This document shows, in pieces, positions 42,092-50,615 of a stretch of 60,679 nt of DNA; the first letter of the stretch is position 1, and every line of letters starts with the position of its first letter. Source of the stretch: Halorubrum coriense DSM 10284 (GTDB taxonomy: Archaea > Halobacteriota > Halobacteria > Halobacteriales > Haloferacaceae); the NCBI RefSeq assembly GCF_000337035.1, contig NZ_AOJL01000036.1, positions 91,834-152,512 of the forward strand. The letters are read 5' to 3'. The translations under genes and the position numbers were made by a program. The notes beneath the pieces are model-generated. The model worked only from the letters and a program-made list of their open reading frames with translations, searched no databases and had not been told where the DNA came from.

Positions 42092-43232
42092 CGGTTAGCA
42101 CGCCCGGCAGGAACCGGTCCTCGTGGGCGGCGATCCGATCCTGCTCCTCGACGAGCGTCCCGAGGACGTCGCGGATCCCGGCTTCGAGCTCTTGGCGCTG
42201 GCCGCCGACGAGTTCGAGGAACCGCTCGTTCTCCATCTCCATCTTGTGTTCCTCGTCCTCGTTGCGCGGGTTCTCGTAGTGTTTCACCTCGGCGTTGAGG
42301 TCGAACTCGTCGCCGACCTCGGCGATCGTCTCCGCGAGCTCGACGATGGCAACCGGCCGGGTGACTTGGTTGTACACGTCGATGCCATCCTCGTCGGAGT
42401 GGCCCTGCTCGACGAGTCGCACGAGACTCTCGACGGTGTCTTCGAGGCTCACCATCGGCTTGCGCTGCTCGCCTTTGCCGTACACCGTGATCGGGTATCC
42501 CGCAACGGCCTGCGCGCAGAACCGGTTCACGACGGTGCCGAAGTAGTAGTCGAAGTCGAACCGCGTCGGGCTCTCGTGAGCTTGGGTCTCCTCTGTCTCG
42601 GTACCGTACACGATCGCGGTCCGCACCTCGCTCATCGGGAAGTCGAACTGCGACTCCGCGAGCCGCATGTTCGCGGCGTCGAACGACTTCGTCTGGTGGT
42701 ACCAGCTGCCGCCCATCGCCGGGAAGGGCACTTCGTCGGAGCCGCCCTTCCGATCGACCTCCAGCCCGCCTTCTGGAATCGGGAAGTGGGGCGCGCCGTA
42801 GATACCGGTCGTCGTCGTCTCGATGAAGTGGGTGTCCGACAGCCCCGTCTCGTGGAGCCCGTGGAGCAGGTTCAGCGCCATTGAGACGTTGTTGCGCTGG
42901 GTGTACAGCGCGCGCTCGCCGTTGATCGACGAGTACGGCGCGCTCGGCTGGGCGGCCGCGTGAAGCACGGTGTCCGGTTCGTGCGTGTCCAACAGCTGGA
43001 GGACGAAGTCGCGGTCGGCGAGGTCGCCCTCGATCAGGCTGAGGTTCTCGACGCGCCCAAAGCGCTCTTCGGGACCGTCGATCCGCGTCGCCGACACGCT
43101 GCCCGACTCGGCGACCCAGTCGCGCCGCGAGAAGTCGTCGACGCAGACGATCCGCTCGTCGAGGCGGTCGGCCAGTCGCAGGGCGGTCGGCCAGCCGAGG
43201 TAGCCGTCGGCACCGGTAAGGAGTACGGTCAT
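42084..43232 (-). CDS. SqdB/Agl3-like UDP-sulfoquinovose synthase family protein
   Basis: This 382-aa extended SDR aligns by eye to SqdB along its length: VLLTGADGYLGWPTALRLA, HAAAQPSAPYSSI, TTTTGIYGAP with IPEG, GSWYHQTKSFDA (Tyr178, Lys182), VRTAIVYGTETEET, FDYYFGTVVNRFCAQAVAGYPITVYGKGEQRKPMVSLEDTV, VYNQVTRP and NPRNEDEEHKMEMEN. SqdB/Agl3 makes UDP-sulfoquinovose from UDP-glucose and sulfite. Agl3 serves N-glycans in Sulfolobus. Here it heads an operon with an SDR and sits behind a TrmB-type palindrome. Sulfonate chemistry is inferred. Confidence 0.88.
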   Translation of the reverse strand: MTVLLTGADGYLGWPTALRLADRLDERIVCVDDFSRRDWVAESGSVSATRIDGPEERFGRVENLSLIEGDLADRDFVLQLLDTHEPDTVLHAAAQPSAPYSSINGERALYTQRNNVSMALNLLHGLHETGLSDTHFIETTTTGIYGAPHFPIPEGGLEVDRKGGSDEVPFPAMGGSWYHQTKSFDAANMRLAESQFDFPMSEVRTAIVYGTETEETQAHESPTRFDFDYYFGTVVNRFCAQAVAGYPITVYGKGEQRKPMVSLEDTVESLVRLVEQGHSDEDGIDVYNQVTRPVAIVELAETIAEVGDEFDLNAEVKHYENPRNEDEEHKMEMENERFLELVGGQRQELEAGIRDVLGTLVEEQDRIAAHEDRFLPGVLTDE

Positions 43233-43233
43233 C

Positions 43234-43254
43234 GTTACTCAGATGTTGAGTAAC
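43234..43254. promoter_or_regulatory. TrmB-type operator at the sqdB-like gene
   Basis: This is a perfect inverted repeat, GTTACTCA-GATGT-TGAGTAAC, which contains TACT-N8-GAGTA, the consensus described for haloarchaeal TrmB. It begins 1 nt upstream of the sqdB-like ATG (43232) and lies just downstream of a TATA-like element (TAAATG on the plus strand at 43261-43266). Binding here would cover the transcription start, so repression is expected. Confidence 0.78.
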
Positions 43255-43320
43255 TGCTGCTAAATGTTTTCCGGTTGTTCCTCCGCGGTGAGGAGACGGT
43301 GCCCGTCGCGGGCGCTCGGG

Positions 43321-44199
43321 CTACCGTGCGTCGTGTCCTACGTCGTCGTCGCCCCCGTGATCGGCGGGGACGCTCTCGTGTCGCCACAACAGGTCGAAGT
43401 ACTGCCACATCCCCGCCACGAAGGAGGGGTTCTCGGTGACGGCGGCCTGCCGATGGTGGTTCGGCACCTCCTCCTGTTCGACCATCAACAACCCCTGCCC
43501 CGACTCGTACGAGAGGCTCGGATCGGCGAACGTGCCGCGCCACGGTAACTCGCGATCGCTGACGCGGACCGAGACGGCGGGGAACGACTCGGCGAGCGAC
43601 GCGCGGATCTCCGCCTGTCGGCGGCGGTTCTCCGACGAGAGCGACGCCGGGTTCAACAACAGGACGTCGACGGAGACGCCGCGGTCGATGGCGTCCCGAA
43701 GCGCCGGCCGGACGGCGTCGATGTAGCCGAAGCTCTTCGAGAGCACGTACACCGCCTCCTCGGCTTCGCGGAACAGCCGTCGCGTCTCGCGCTCGCTCGG
43801 CTCGCCGACGTCGACGACGTGGAACAGGTCCTCGGTCGGGCTGAGTTCGTCCACGCCGCGGTTCCGCACCGGGGCGTACTCCTCGACGAACGCCTCCTCG
43901 ACGGCCTCCACGTCCTCGCGGAACCGCTCGTAGGCGTGCCGCCGGTTCTCGACCGCGCGCTCGGCGATCGCCGCCGGCTCGTGCGGCTCGTACCGCTTCG
44001 GACGCCCGGGAATCATCTTCACGTATCCCGCTTCCGCGAGCGCGTCGAGGACGCCGTAGATCCGCGCCTTCGGGATCCCCGTGGCCTCGGCGAGATCCGG
44101 AGCCGTCGTCCGTCCTAACAGTAGCAGTTCCTCTAGCGCTTCGGCCTCGTACTCCGTCAGATCGAGCAACGAGAAGAGGTCGGCTCCGGGCTCGGCCAT
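43321..44199 (-). CDS. trmB: TrmB-family transcriptional regulator
   Basis: This 292-aa protein has an N-terminal TrmB winged helix (LLDLTEYEAEALEELLLLGRTTAPDLAEATGIPKARIYGVLDALAEAGYVKMIPGRPKRYEPHEP). A coiled-coil linker follows (~85-115), then a C-terminal effector domain with YVLSKSFGYIDAVRPALRDAIDRGVSVDVLLLNP. TrmB proteins bind sugars or sugar phosphates and control sugar metabolism. Two matching palindromes at 43234 and 44274 flank this gene, supporting local and perhaps self control. It lies between the sqdB-like operon (downstream) and the divergent microprotein gene. It is shorter than the best-known Halobacterium TrmB. Confidence 0.9.
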   Translation of the reverse strand: MAEPGADLFSLLDLTEYEAEALEELLLLGRTTAPDLAEATGIPKARIYGVLDALAEAGYVKMIPGRPKRYEPHEPAAIAERAVENRRHAYERFREDVEAVEEAFVEEYAPVRNRGVDELSPTEDLFHVVDVGEPSERETRRLFREAEEAVYVLSKSFGYIDAVRPALRDAIDRGVSVDVLLLNPASLSSENRRRQAEIRASLAESFPAVSVRVSDRELPWRGTFADPSLSYESGQGLLMVEQEEVPNHHRQAAVTENPSFVAGMWQYFDLLWRHESVPADHGGDDDVGHDAR

Positions 44200-44273
44200 G
44201 GTCGTGCGTCGTCGTCGGGCCAGTAAGTAGCTACTGGTGGCGTCGGAACAGTTATTACGTGAGCGTCTATACG

Positions 44274-44294
44274 GTTACTCAGAACATGAGTAAC
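44274..44294. promoter_or_regulatory. TrmB-type operator at the 39-aa microprotein gene
   Basis: GTTACTCA-GAACA-TGAGTAAC is identical in both arms to the site at 43234 and differs only in the 5-bp centre. It overlaps the ATG at 44286 and follows a TATA-like TCTATACG at 44266-44273, again covering the predicted start of transcription. It also lies in the upstream region of the divergent trmB gene. Confidence 0.78.
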
Positions 44295-44405
44295 TCAAGT
44301 TCCTCCGACGACTCCCACCTCGCTGACGTCCCCGACGGCGCTGGCTGTACGGAGATCTGGGAGCGGCTTTCCGAAGGCCGCGACGAGGAGCCAGACGACG
44401 AGTAG
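44286..44405 (+). CDS. 39-aa acidic microprotein
   Basis: This small ORF encodes MSNSSSSDDSHLADVPDGAG, then CTEIWERLSEGRDEEPDDE. Its ATG lies inside the second TrmB-type operator and behind a TATA-like element, so a leaderless or near-leaderless mRNA is likely. A single Cys (Cys21) precedes an amphipathic helix. From memory similar short GCTEIWE proteins occur in other haloarchaea, which supports it being real, but I cannot verify this. Its function is unknown; the context suggests a sugar-metabolism or glycosylation role. Confidence 0.6.
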   Translation: MSNSSSSDDSHLADVPDGAGCTEIWERLSEGRDEEPDDE

Positions 44406-44572
44406 CCCTGGCATTGCCGCTCCGGGCGACGTGGAGGGCTGGCCGCGCCGAGCGAACACGCACACGGCCCGCCAGATCCCATCGCCTGCCACGGCGAACA
44501 GTAGAGAGATGATCTGTCAGTCCGTCATCGATCCGACCCTTCTTGACCGCACCCCGCGAATTACGGCCCGAC

Positions 44573-45895
44573 ATGGATCTCTCTATCGTCGGTAGCGGCT
44601 ACGTCGGCACGACGGTCGCCGCCTGCTTCGCCGATTTGGGCCACGACGTGGTGAACATCGATATCGACGAGTCGGTCGTCGAGACGATCAACGCCGGCGA
44701 GGCCCCGATCCACGAGGAGGGACTCTCGGAGCTCATCGCCGAGCATGCCGGACCAGACGGAACCGGCCGCCTTCAGGCGACGACCGACTACGCGGCCGTC
44801 CGCGATACCGAGGTAACGTTCCTCTGTCTCCCCACCCCGCAGAAAGACGACGGCAGCATCGACCTGTCGATCACCGAGGCAGGCGCGAGCCAACTCGGGA
44901 AAACGCTCGCCGACAAGGCCGACTGGCACACAGTCGTCGTCAAGAGCACGGTCGTCCCCGGCTCGACGGCGGACGCTATCACGCCGATTCTTGAAAGAGA
45001 AAGCGATAAAAGGGTCGGCGAGGGGTTCGGCGTCGGGATGAACCCGGAGTTCCTGCGCGAGGGGACGGCGGTCCACGACTTCCTGAACCCGGACAAGGTC
45101 GTCCTCGGCGCGGACGACGACCGCGCGCTCGGAGACATGCGCGACGTGTTCGCCCCGCTCGTCGAGGGGACGGACGCGCCGGTCGTCGAGACCGACACGC
45201 GCACCGCCGAGATGATCAAGTACGCCAACAACGGCTTCCTCGCGGCGAAGATCAGCCTCATCAACGACATCGGAAATATCTGTAAGGAGTTCGGCGTCGA
45301 CGCCTACGAGGTCGCCGACGCGATCGGCCTCGACGACCGGATCAGCGAGCAGTTCCTCCAGAGCGGCGTGGGGTGGGGCGGCAGCTGTTTCCCGAAAGAC
45401 GTCGCCGCGATCGTCGCGGCCGCCGAGGACACCGGCTACGACCCAGCAGTGCTCAACGCCGTGGTCGAGGTCAACGACCGCCAGCCGGAGCGGTTGGTCG
45501 AGCTGCTGGCCGGCCACCTTGTCGAGCGTCGCGAGAGCGGATTCGACGGGGCCGAAATCGCCGTCCTCGGCCTCGCGTTCAAGCCCGGCACCGACGACAT
45601 GCGGAACTCCCGCGCGATTCCGGTTATCGACGACCTCCAGGAGCGCGGCGCGACTGTCACCGCCTACGACCCGGTCGCGGCCGACAACGCCCCGAACTAC
45701 GTCGACGACGTGACCTACGCGGAGTCGGCCGCGGCGGCGCTCGACGGTGCCGACGGCGCGGTCGTCGTCACCGACTGGGACGAGTTCGCGGCGCTCGACG
45801 AGGAGTTCGACGCGATGGCGACCCCGATCGTCGTCGACGGCCGACGAATCGTCGAGCGCCGCGACGGGATCACCTACGAGGGACTGACCTGGTGA
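44573..45895 (+). CDS. aglM: UDP-glucose 6-dehydrogenase (AglM-like)
   Basis: This 440-aa enzyme oxidises UDP-glucose to UDP-glucuronate with NAD. It shows the N-terminal Rossmann motif [41 protein letters not shown], the central helix [24 protein letters not shown], the catalytic Cys in [12 protein letters not shown] (Cys272), and C-terminal [16 protein letters not shown]. The length is normal. UDP-GlcA is the donor expected for the AglG-like enzyme at 30061. The ATG at 44573 begins directly at the fold. It is convergent with glmS. Confidence 0.95.
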   Translation: MDLSIVGSGYVGTTVAACFADLGHDVVNIDIDESVVETINAGEAPIHEEGLSELIAEHAGPDGTGRLQATTDYAAVRDTEVTFLCLPTPQKDDGSIDLSITEAGASQLGKTLADKADWHTVVVKSTVVPGSTADAITPILERESDKRVGEGFGVGMNPEFLREGTAVHDFLNPDKVVLGADDDRALGDMRDVFAPLVEGTDAPVVETDTRTAEMIKYANNGFLAAKISLINDIGNICKEFGVDAYEVADAIGLDDRISEQFLQSGVGWGGSCFPKDVAAIVAAAEDTGYDPAVLNAVVEVNDRQPERLVELLAGHLVERRESGFDGAEIAVLGLAFKPGTDDMRNSRAIPVIDDLQERGATVTAYDPVAADNAPNYVDDVTYAESAAAALDGADGAVVVTDWDEFAALDEEFDAMATPIVVDGRRIVERRDGITYEGLTW

Positions 45896-45913
45896 GCGAC
45901 GGAACGCTCTCGC

Positions 45914-47776
45914 TCACTCCACGGTGACGCTCTTCGCGAGGTTCCGCGGCTTGTCGATCGACCGCCCCTTGTCGTTCGCCACGTGGTAGGCGAACAGCTG
46001 GAGGTAGACGTTCGCGACGAGCGGCTCGGCGACCCCCACGTCCGGCACGGGCAGCGAGACGTCCAGCGTCCCGTACTCGTCGCCCGCCGACACACACCCG
46101 ATCGCGGGCGCGCCCCGCGTCTGTGCCTCGGTGACGTTGTTCATCGTCTCGTCGGCGCGCCCGCCCTCGGTCAACAGAGCCAGCACGGGCGTGTCGGGCG
46201 TCACCAGCGCCAGCGGACCGTGTTTCAACTCGCCGGCCGCGAACCCCTCGGCGTGGTCGTAGGAGATCTCCTTGAGCTTCAGCGCGCCCTCCAGCGCGAC
46301 GGGCACGCCGAGCTTCCGCCCGACGAAGAAGAACGCCTCGCTGTCGCCGTACTCGGTCGCGGCCTCCCGCACTCGGTTCTCGTTGTCGAGCACCTGCTGG
46401 ACCGCTCCCGGGAGGTCCCGAAGCCCCTCTAACACGGGCCGCACGTCGGCCGCGGCCAGCGCGCCGCGCTCGCGGCCGATCGACACCGCGAGCATCGCGA
46501 GCGTCGCCACCTGCGAGGCGAACGTCTTCGTCGCCGCCACGCCGATCTCGGGGCCGGCACGGATGAACGCGGTGTCGTCGACCTCGCGCGTGACCGTGCT
46601 CCCGAGGGTGTTCGTCACGGCGAAGGTGCGCGCGCCGGCGGCGTTCGCCCGCCGGACCGCGCCGAGCGTGTCCGCCGTCTCGCCGCTCTGGGTCACGGCG
46701 ACGACGAGCGTCCGGTCCGGGCTGCGACCCGCGCCGAATTCGTACTCGCTGGCGATGTCGACCGTCGCGCGGACGCCCGACAGCTCCTCGAACAGCCGCG
46801 CGGCGTACTGCCCCGCGTAGTTGGAGGTGCCGCAGGCGACGATCTGGATCTCCTCTAAGTCGGCGAGGAAGCCCGGCGGGAACGAGACGTCGAGGTCGAC
46901 CTCACCGCGGTCGACGTCGAGCCGGCCGGCGATGGTCTGCCGGAGCGACTCCGGCTGTTCGTGGATCTCCTTGCGCATGTAGTGGTCGTAGCCGCCCTTC
47001 TCGGCGGCGTCGGCCTCCCACGTCACCGTCTCGGTCTCGCGGTCGACGAGGTCGCCGTCGGCGTAGACCTCGACGCCGTCGGCCGACAGCGACGCCACGT
47101 CGCCGTCCTCGAGGTAGGTCACGTCGCGGGTGTGTTCTAAGAAGGCCGTCACGTCGCTGGCGACGAACGTCGCGTCCGCGCCCCGGCCCAACACGAGCGG
47201 GCTCCCGCGGCGCGCGACGACGATCCGGTCGGCGCCCTCGCGGACGGCACAGATCGCGTAGCTGCCCTCCAGCCGGTCTTCGACGGCCCGCACGGCGTCG
47301 AGGAGGTCACCCGCGCCCGACCGCTCCGCGAGTTCCTCCTCGATCAGATGGGGGATGACCTCGGTGTCGGTGTCGCTCGTGAACTCGTGGGCGGACAGAT
47401 CGGCTTTGAGCGCCGCGTAGTTCTCGACGATGCCGTTGTGGACGACTGCGACGTCGCCGTCGCAGTCGGTGTGCGGGTGGGCGTTGGCGTCCGTCGGCGG
47501 CCCGTGCGTGCTCCAGCGCGTGTGACCGACCCCGAGCGTCGCGTCGGCCACGTCGGGCACCGCGAGGTTGGCGACCTCGCCTGACCGCTTCGCGACCGTC
47601 AGCCCGCTCGACGCGCCGACGAGCGCGATCCCCGCCGAGTCGTAGCCGCGGTACTCCAGGTTGCGGAGCCCCTCGTGGACGAAGTCGCCCACGCGGGCGC
47701 CGCTGTCGTCGTCGGTCCCGCCGTCGGTCCCGTCGAGCGCGACGCCGTCGCCGACGTAGCCGGTGATTCCACACAT
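45914..47776 (-). CDS. glmS: Glutamine-fructose-6-phosphate aminotransferase (isomerising)
   Basis: This 620-aa enzyme makes glucosamine-6-phosphate. The N-terminal glutaminase begins MCGITGYVGD with Cys2 as nucleophile, and has GHTRWSTHGPPTDANAHPH. The two SIS domains show ACGTSNYAGQYAARLFEELSGV, VAVTQSGETADTLGAVRRA and GRKLGVPVALEGALKLKEISYDHAEGFAAGELKHGPLALV. The C-terminus LAKSVTVE is canonical. It follows the nucleotidyltransferase gene by 2 nt, so both are co-transcribed and provide UDP-GlcNAc-type precursors. Confidence 0.96.
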   Translation of the reverse strand: MCGITGYVGDGVALDGTDGGTDDDSGARVGDFVHEGLRNLEYRGYDSAGIALVGASSGLTVAKRSGEVANLAVPDVADATLGVGHTRWSTHGPPTDANAHPHTDCDGDVAVVHNGIVENYAALKADLSAHEFTSDTDTEVIPHLIEEELAERSGAGDLLDAVRAVEDRLEGSYAICAVREGADRIVVARRGSPLVLGRGADATFVASDVTAFLEHTRDVTYLEDGDVASLSADGVEVYADGDLVDRETETVTWEADAAEKGGYDHYMRKEIHEQPESLRQTIAGRLDVDRGEVDLDVSFPPGFLADLEEIQIVACGTSNYAGQYAARLFEELSGVRATVDIASEYEFGAGRSPDRTLVVAVTQSGETADTLGAVRRANAAGARTFAVTNTLGSTVTREVDDTAFIRAGPEIGVAATKTFASQVATLAMLAVSIGRERGALAAADVRPVLEGLRDLPGAVQQVLDNENRVREAATEYGDSEAFFFVGRKLGVPVALEGALKLKEISYDHAEGFAAGELKHGPLALVTPDTPVLALLTEGGRADETMNNVTEAQTRGAPAIGCVSAGDEYGTLDVSLPVPDVGVAEPLVANVYLQLFAYHVANDKGRSIDKPRNLAKSVTVE

Positions 47777-47778
47777 GG

Positions 47779-48954
47779 TTACCCCCTCCGCACGACCGCG
47801 CCAGACTCGACTCGTCCGTCGATCACGACCCCTGCGTCGGCCTCGACGTCATCTCCGACGACCGCGCCGTCGGCGAGCGTCGCGCCGCCGCCGACGATCG
47901 CGTTGTCGCCGACGACGCCGCCGAGCTCCACGCCGCGGTGGACCGCGTCGCCGACGACGACCGTCGCCGGTCCGCCCGTAACCGTCGCGTTCGCCCCGAT
48001 CCGCGCGTTGCCGGCGACGATCGCGTCGCGCACCACCGCCCCCGCGCCGATCACGGCGTCGGGGAAGATCACGGCGTTGTCGACGACGGCCCCCGCCTCG
48101 ATCGTCGCGTTGCTGCCGACCGCGGTGCTGCCGCCGATCGTGACGTTCGACCCGATCCGGACGTTGCCCGCCAGCGCGGTGTCGGCGGCGACGGTCACGG
48201 ACTCGCCGAGCGCGTCGTCGTCGATCCCCGCGCCGGCGTCGTCGCCGATCAGCGCCGCGTTGACCGTCAGCAGGTCCCAGAGGTTCGAAACGTCGAGCCA
48301 GCGGCCACCGTAGCGGACCGCCGACAGCGGCTCGGCCGACGCGAGGCGGTCGAGCGTCGCCGTGATCGCGAGCTCGCCGGTCGCGTGCGTCTCGCGGATC
48401 GCGTCGAAGACGGCCGGCGAGAAGGCGTAGACGCCGGCGTTGATCTGGTTCGTCTCGACCGCGCCCTCGGGCTTCTCCTCGATGTCGGTGACGCGGTCGC
48501 CGTCGAGCGTCACCACGCCGTACTGGCGCGGGTTCGCGGCGGTCGTGACCGACATCGCGGGGAGGTCCTCCTCGCGGGCGCGGTCGCAGAGCTGCGTGAC
48601 GACCTCCGGGTCGACGATCCGGTCGCCGTTGAGCACGACGAACGGTCCGTCGACGACCGGTTCGGCCTGTAACACGGCGTGGCCGGTGCCGAGCTGGGTC
48701 GACTGCTCGACGTACTCGATCGTCGCGCCCCAGTCGTCGCCGTCGCCGAAGTGGTTCCGGATGCGCTCCTGCTCGTAGCCGACGACGAGTACGACGCGGT
48801 CCACGCCCGCGGCCGCGACGGCCTCGACGACATGTTCGAGCAGCGGCCGGTTCGCCACGGGGACCATCGGCTTCGGCCGCCGGTTCGTCAGCGGCGCGAG
48901 CCGCCGCCCCTCGCCGGCGGCGAGGATCACCGCGGTCACGGAGTCACTTCTCAT
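47779..48954 (-). CDS. Sugar-1-phosphate nucleotidyltransferase with left-handed beta-helix (GlmU-like, copy 1)
   Basis: This 391-aa protein has an N-terminal nucleotidyltransferase signature, VILAAGEGRRLAPLTNRRPKPMVPVANRPLLEHVV. Residues ~255-390 form hexapeptide repeats of a left-handed beta-helix (VRIGSNVTIGGSTAVGSNATIEAGAVV and onward). The layout matches archaeal bifunctional GlmU-like or glucose-1-phosphate thymidylyl/uridylyltransferases. Coupling to glmS favours a GlcN/GlcNAc-1-P role. A minus-strand ATTTAAA at 48979-48985 gives a promoter about 25-31 nt upstream of the ATG at 48954. A paralogue is encoded at 56180. Confidence 0.9.
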   Translation of the reverse strand: MRSDSVTAVILAAGEGRRLAPLTNRRPKPMVPVANRPLLEHVVEAVAAAGVDRVVLVVGYEQERIRNHFGDGDDWGATIEYVEQSTQLGTGHAVLQAEPVVDGPFVVLNGDRIVDPEVVTQLCDRAREEDLPAMSVTTAANPRQYGVVTLDGDRVTDIEEKPEGAVETNQINAGVYAFSPAVFDAIRETHATGELAITATLDRLASAEPLSAVRYGGRWLDVSNLWDLLTVNAALIGDDAGAGIDDDALGESVTVAADTALAGNVRIGSNVTIGGSTAVGSNATIEAGAVVDNAVIFPDAVIGAGAVVRDAIVAGNARIGANATVTGGPATVVVGDAVHRGVELGGVVGDNAIVGGGATLADGAVVGDDVEADAGVVIDGRVESGAVVRRG

Positions 48955-48978
48955 GCCTCGAACGTCGCCCGCCCGCGG

Positions 48979-48985
48979 TTTAAAT
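48979..48985 (-). promoter_or_regulatory. TATA-like box for nucleotidyltransferase-glmS operon
   Basis: ATTTAAA on the minus strand is 25-31 nt upstream of the ATG at 48954, in a GC-rich surrounding. Confidence 0.5.
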
Positions 48986-49047
48986 CGCTCGCGGAACGCC
49001 GACCGCACACAGACACAGTAAAGCACGTTTGCGACTATATAAGGGAC

Positions 49048-49428
49048 GTGACAAAATCGGCCGTCATCGCCGACGACGACGAGACGATCCGGTCGATCCT
49101 CCAGTACAAGCTGTCGAACGCCGGGTTCGAGCTGACGGCGTGCCACGACGGCGAGGAGTGCCGGCAGGCGCTGGACGGCCCCGCCAGTACGCCCGACGTC
49201 GTCGTCCTCGACGTGATGATGCCGCGGCTGAAGGGCACTCAGGTCCCCCGGGCGATCCGCCGCGGCGAGCTCGCGGTCGACCCCGAAGTCCCCGTCATGA
49301 TGCTCACCTCGCGCGGCCAGGAGGACGACGTGTTGGAGGGGCTGAACGCCGGCGCGGACGAGTACCTCACGAAACCGTTCAGCCCGACCGAGCTGCTCAC
49401 GCGCGTCGATCGGCTCCTCGAGGCGTAA
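49048..49428 (+). CDS. Single-domain response regulator (CheY-like)
   Basis: This 126-aa receiver domain has the acidic pocket ADDDE near residues 8-12, the phosphoacceptor VVVLDVMMP (Asp55), MMLTSRGQEDD (Thr), and the lysine of ADEYLTKPFSP. There is no output domain. It is followed 2 nt later by the HEAT-like gene, so it is the first gene of the polysaccharide operon. The GTG at 49048 gives the full first strand; the strong TATATAAGG only 4 nt upstream is too close for this start and is probably not its promoter. A kinase partner may be the opposite-strand one at 52643. Confidence 0.9.
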   Translation: MTKSAVIADDDETIRSILQYKLSNAGFELTACHDGEECRQALDGPASTPDVVVLDVMMPRLKGTQVPRAIRRGELAVDPEVPVMMLTSRGQEDDVLEGLNAGADEYLTKPFSPTELLTRVDRLLEA

Positions 49429-49430
49429 CC

Positions 49431-50615
49431 GTGGCCGCGCCACCGGGACCCTGCGGCGGCGCGGTGAGCGGGGGACCGCTTCAGGTGTCGGTCTCGTGGC
49501 CGCTCACGCTCGGCGTCGTCGTGCTGGGGTCGCTGCTCGTCGCCGCGGCAGTGGTCACCCTCGGCTACTCGGTACGCGCCGCGCGCCGCCGGCGACGGCG
49601 CACGCCGATGCGGGCCGACCTCCGGTCCGGCCTCCTCGACCGGCTGTACGGCTCCGGGGAGCCGGCGTGGGAACGGTGTGTCGCCGGCCTCTCGGCCGCC
49701 GAGCGCGGCGAGCTCGAGTCGCTGCTCGACGTCTACCTCCGGCAGCTTGAGGGGCGCGACGCCGACGCGCTCGCCGACCTCGGGGCGTCGCTCAGCGTCC
49801 CCGAGCGCGCACGGGAGGCGATCGCCGGCGACGACTACTGGGCCCGGATCCACGCGCTGGTGTGGCTCGCGCTCCTCCGCGACGCGCCGGACCGGTCGCT
49901 GCTGGAGGCGCACTGTACCGACACGCCGCGCGAGCGCTCCGCGGCGGCCCGGGCGCTGTACGCGGCCCGGACCGACGACGTCGCGACGACCGGCGTCGAC
50001 CTGCTCCTCTGCGACGACCCCGCGCCGTTCTCGGTGTTCGGCGTCGACACGCTGTACCGCGTCGCCGAGGGAACCCGACGCCGTTCTTCGAGCGGGCGGC
50101 CGCCGACTTCGACGCGTGGGAGCCGGCGCTCCAGCGACAGGCGCTGCTCGTGGTGCGACACCTCACCACCGTCGTCGGCGGCGCGGACCTCTCGTGGGTC
50201 GTCGGCGCGCTGTCGAGCCCGGACCGGGGGTACGGCCGGCGGCGTGGCGGGCGCTCGGCGCGTACGGCTGGAACCGCCGGCTGCGCGACGGGATCGACCT
50301 CGACGCGATCCGCGACGACCCCGCGCCGACGGTCCGCGCGGAAGCGTACCGAGCGCTCGGCGTGTGGGGCGACGCCGACGCGGTCGCGGCGATCGAGGCC
50401 GCCGCGCCGTCCGAGTCGGACGCCCGGGCGCAGGTGGCGGCCGCGGAGACGCTCGTCGAGGGTCGAGAGCCGTTCGCGGGCGACGGGACGCCCGACGAGG
50501 CGGGAGGCCTCGCGGCGCCGACGGAACCCTTCGAGGCCGCGTACGCGTAGGCGCTCGAACACGCGCGGCCGGCTCGCGGGACCGCGAGCGGCTCTTCGAG
50601 GAGGCGCGCGGATGA
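49431..50615 (+). pseudogene. HEAT-like repeat membrane protein, interrupted by three frameshifts
   Basis: The protein would be ~395 aa: one N-terminal membrane helix (LTLGVVVLGSLLVAAAVVTLGY) then helical repeats such as RERSAAARALYAARTDDVATTGVDLL, PALQRQALLVVRHL and TVRAEAYRALGVWGDADAVAAIEAA, typical of HEAT/PBS-lyase-like repeats. The reading frame moves three times by one base (near 50070, 50235 and 50545-50551). The first two positions are G runs one base short, and the frame returns exactly to the ATGA overlap with the next gene. This suggests sequencing or assembly errors rather than decay. It may be a scaffold for the GT2 synthase. Confidence 0.75.

Noticed and set aside
44221-44237. 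CAGTA-AGTAGC-TACTG as a third TrmB site
   Set aside because: The arms are only 5 bp and the order and spacing do not fit TACT-N7/8-GAGTA. It may be chance in the trmB upstream region.
49036-49044. TATATAAGG as promoter of the response regulator
   Set aside because: It ends only about 4 nt before the GTG start, so a transcript starting ~25 nt downstream would lack the first strand of the receiver. It may be coincidental or serve another start.
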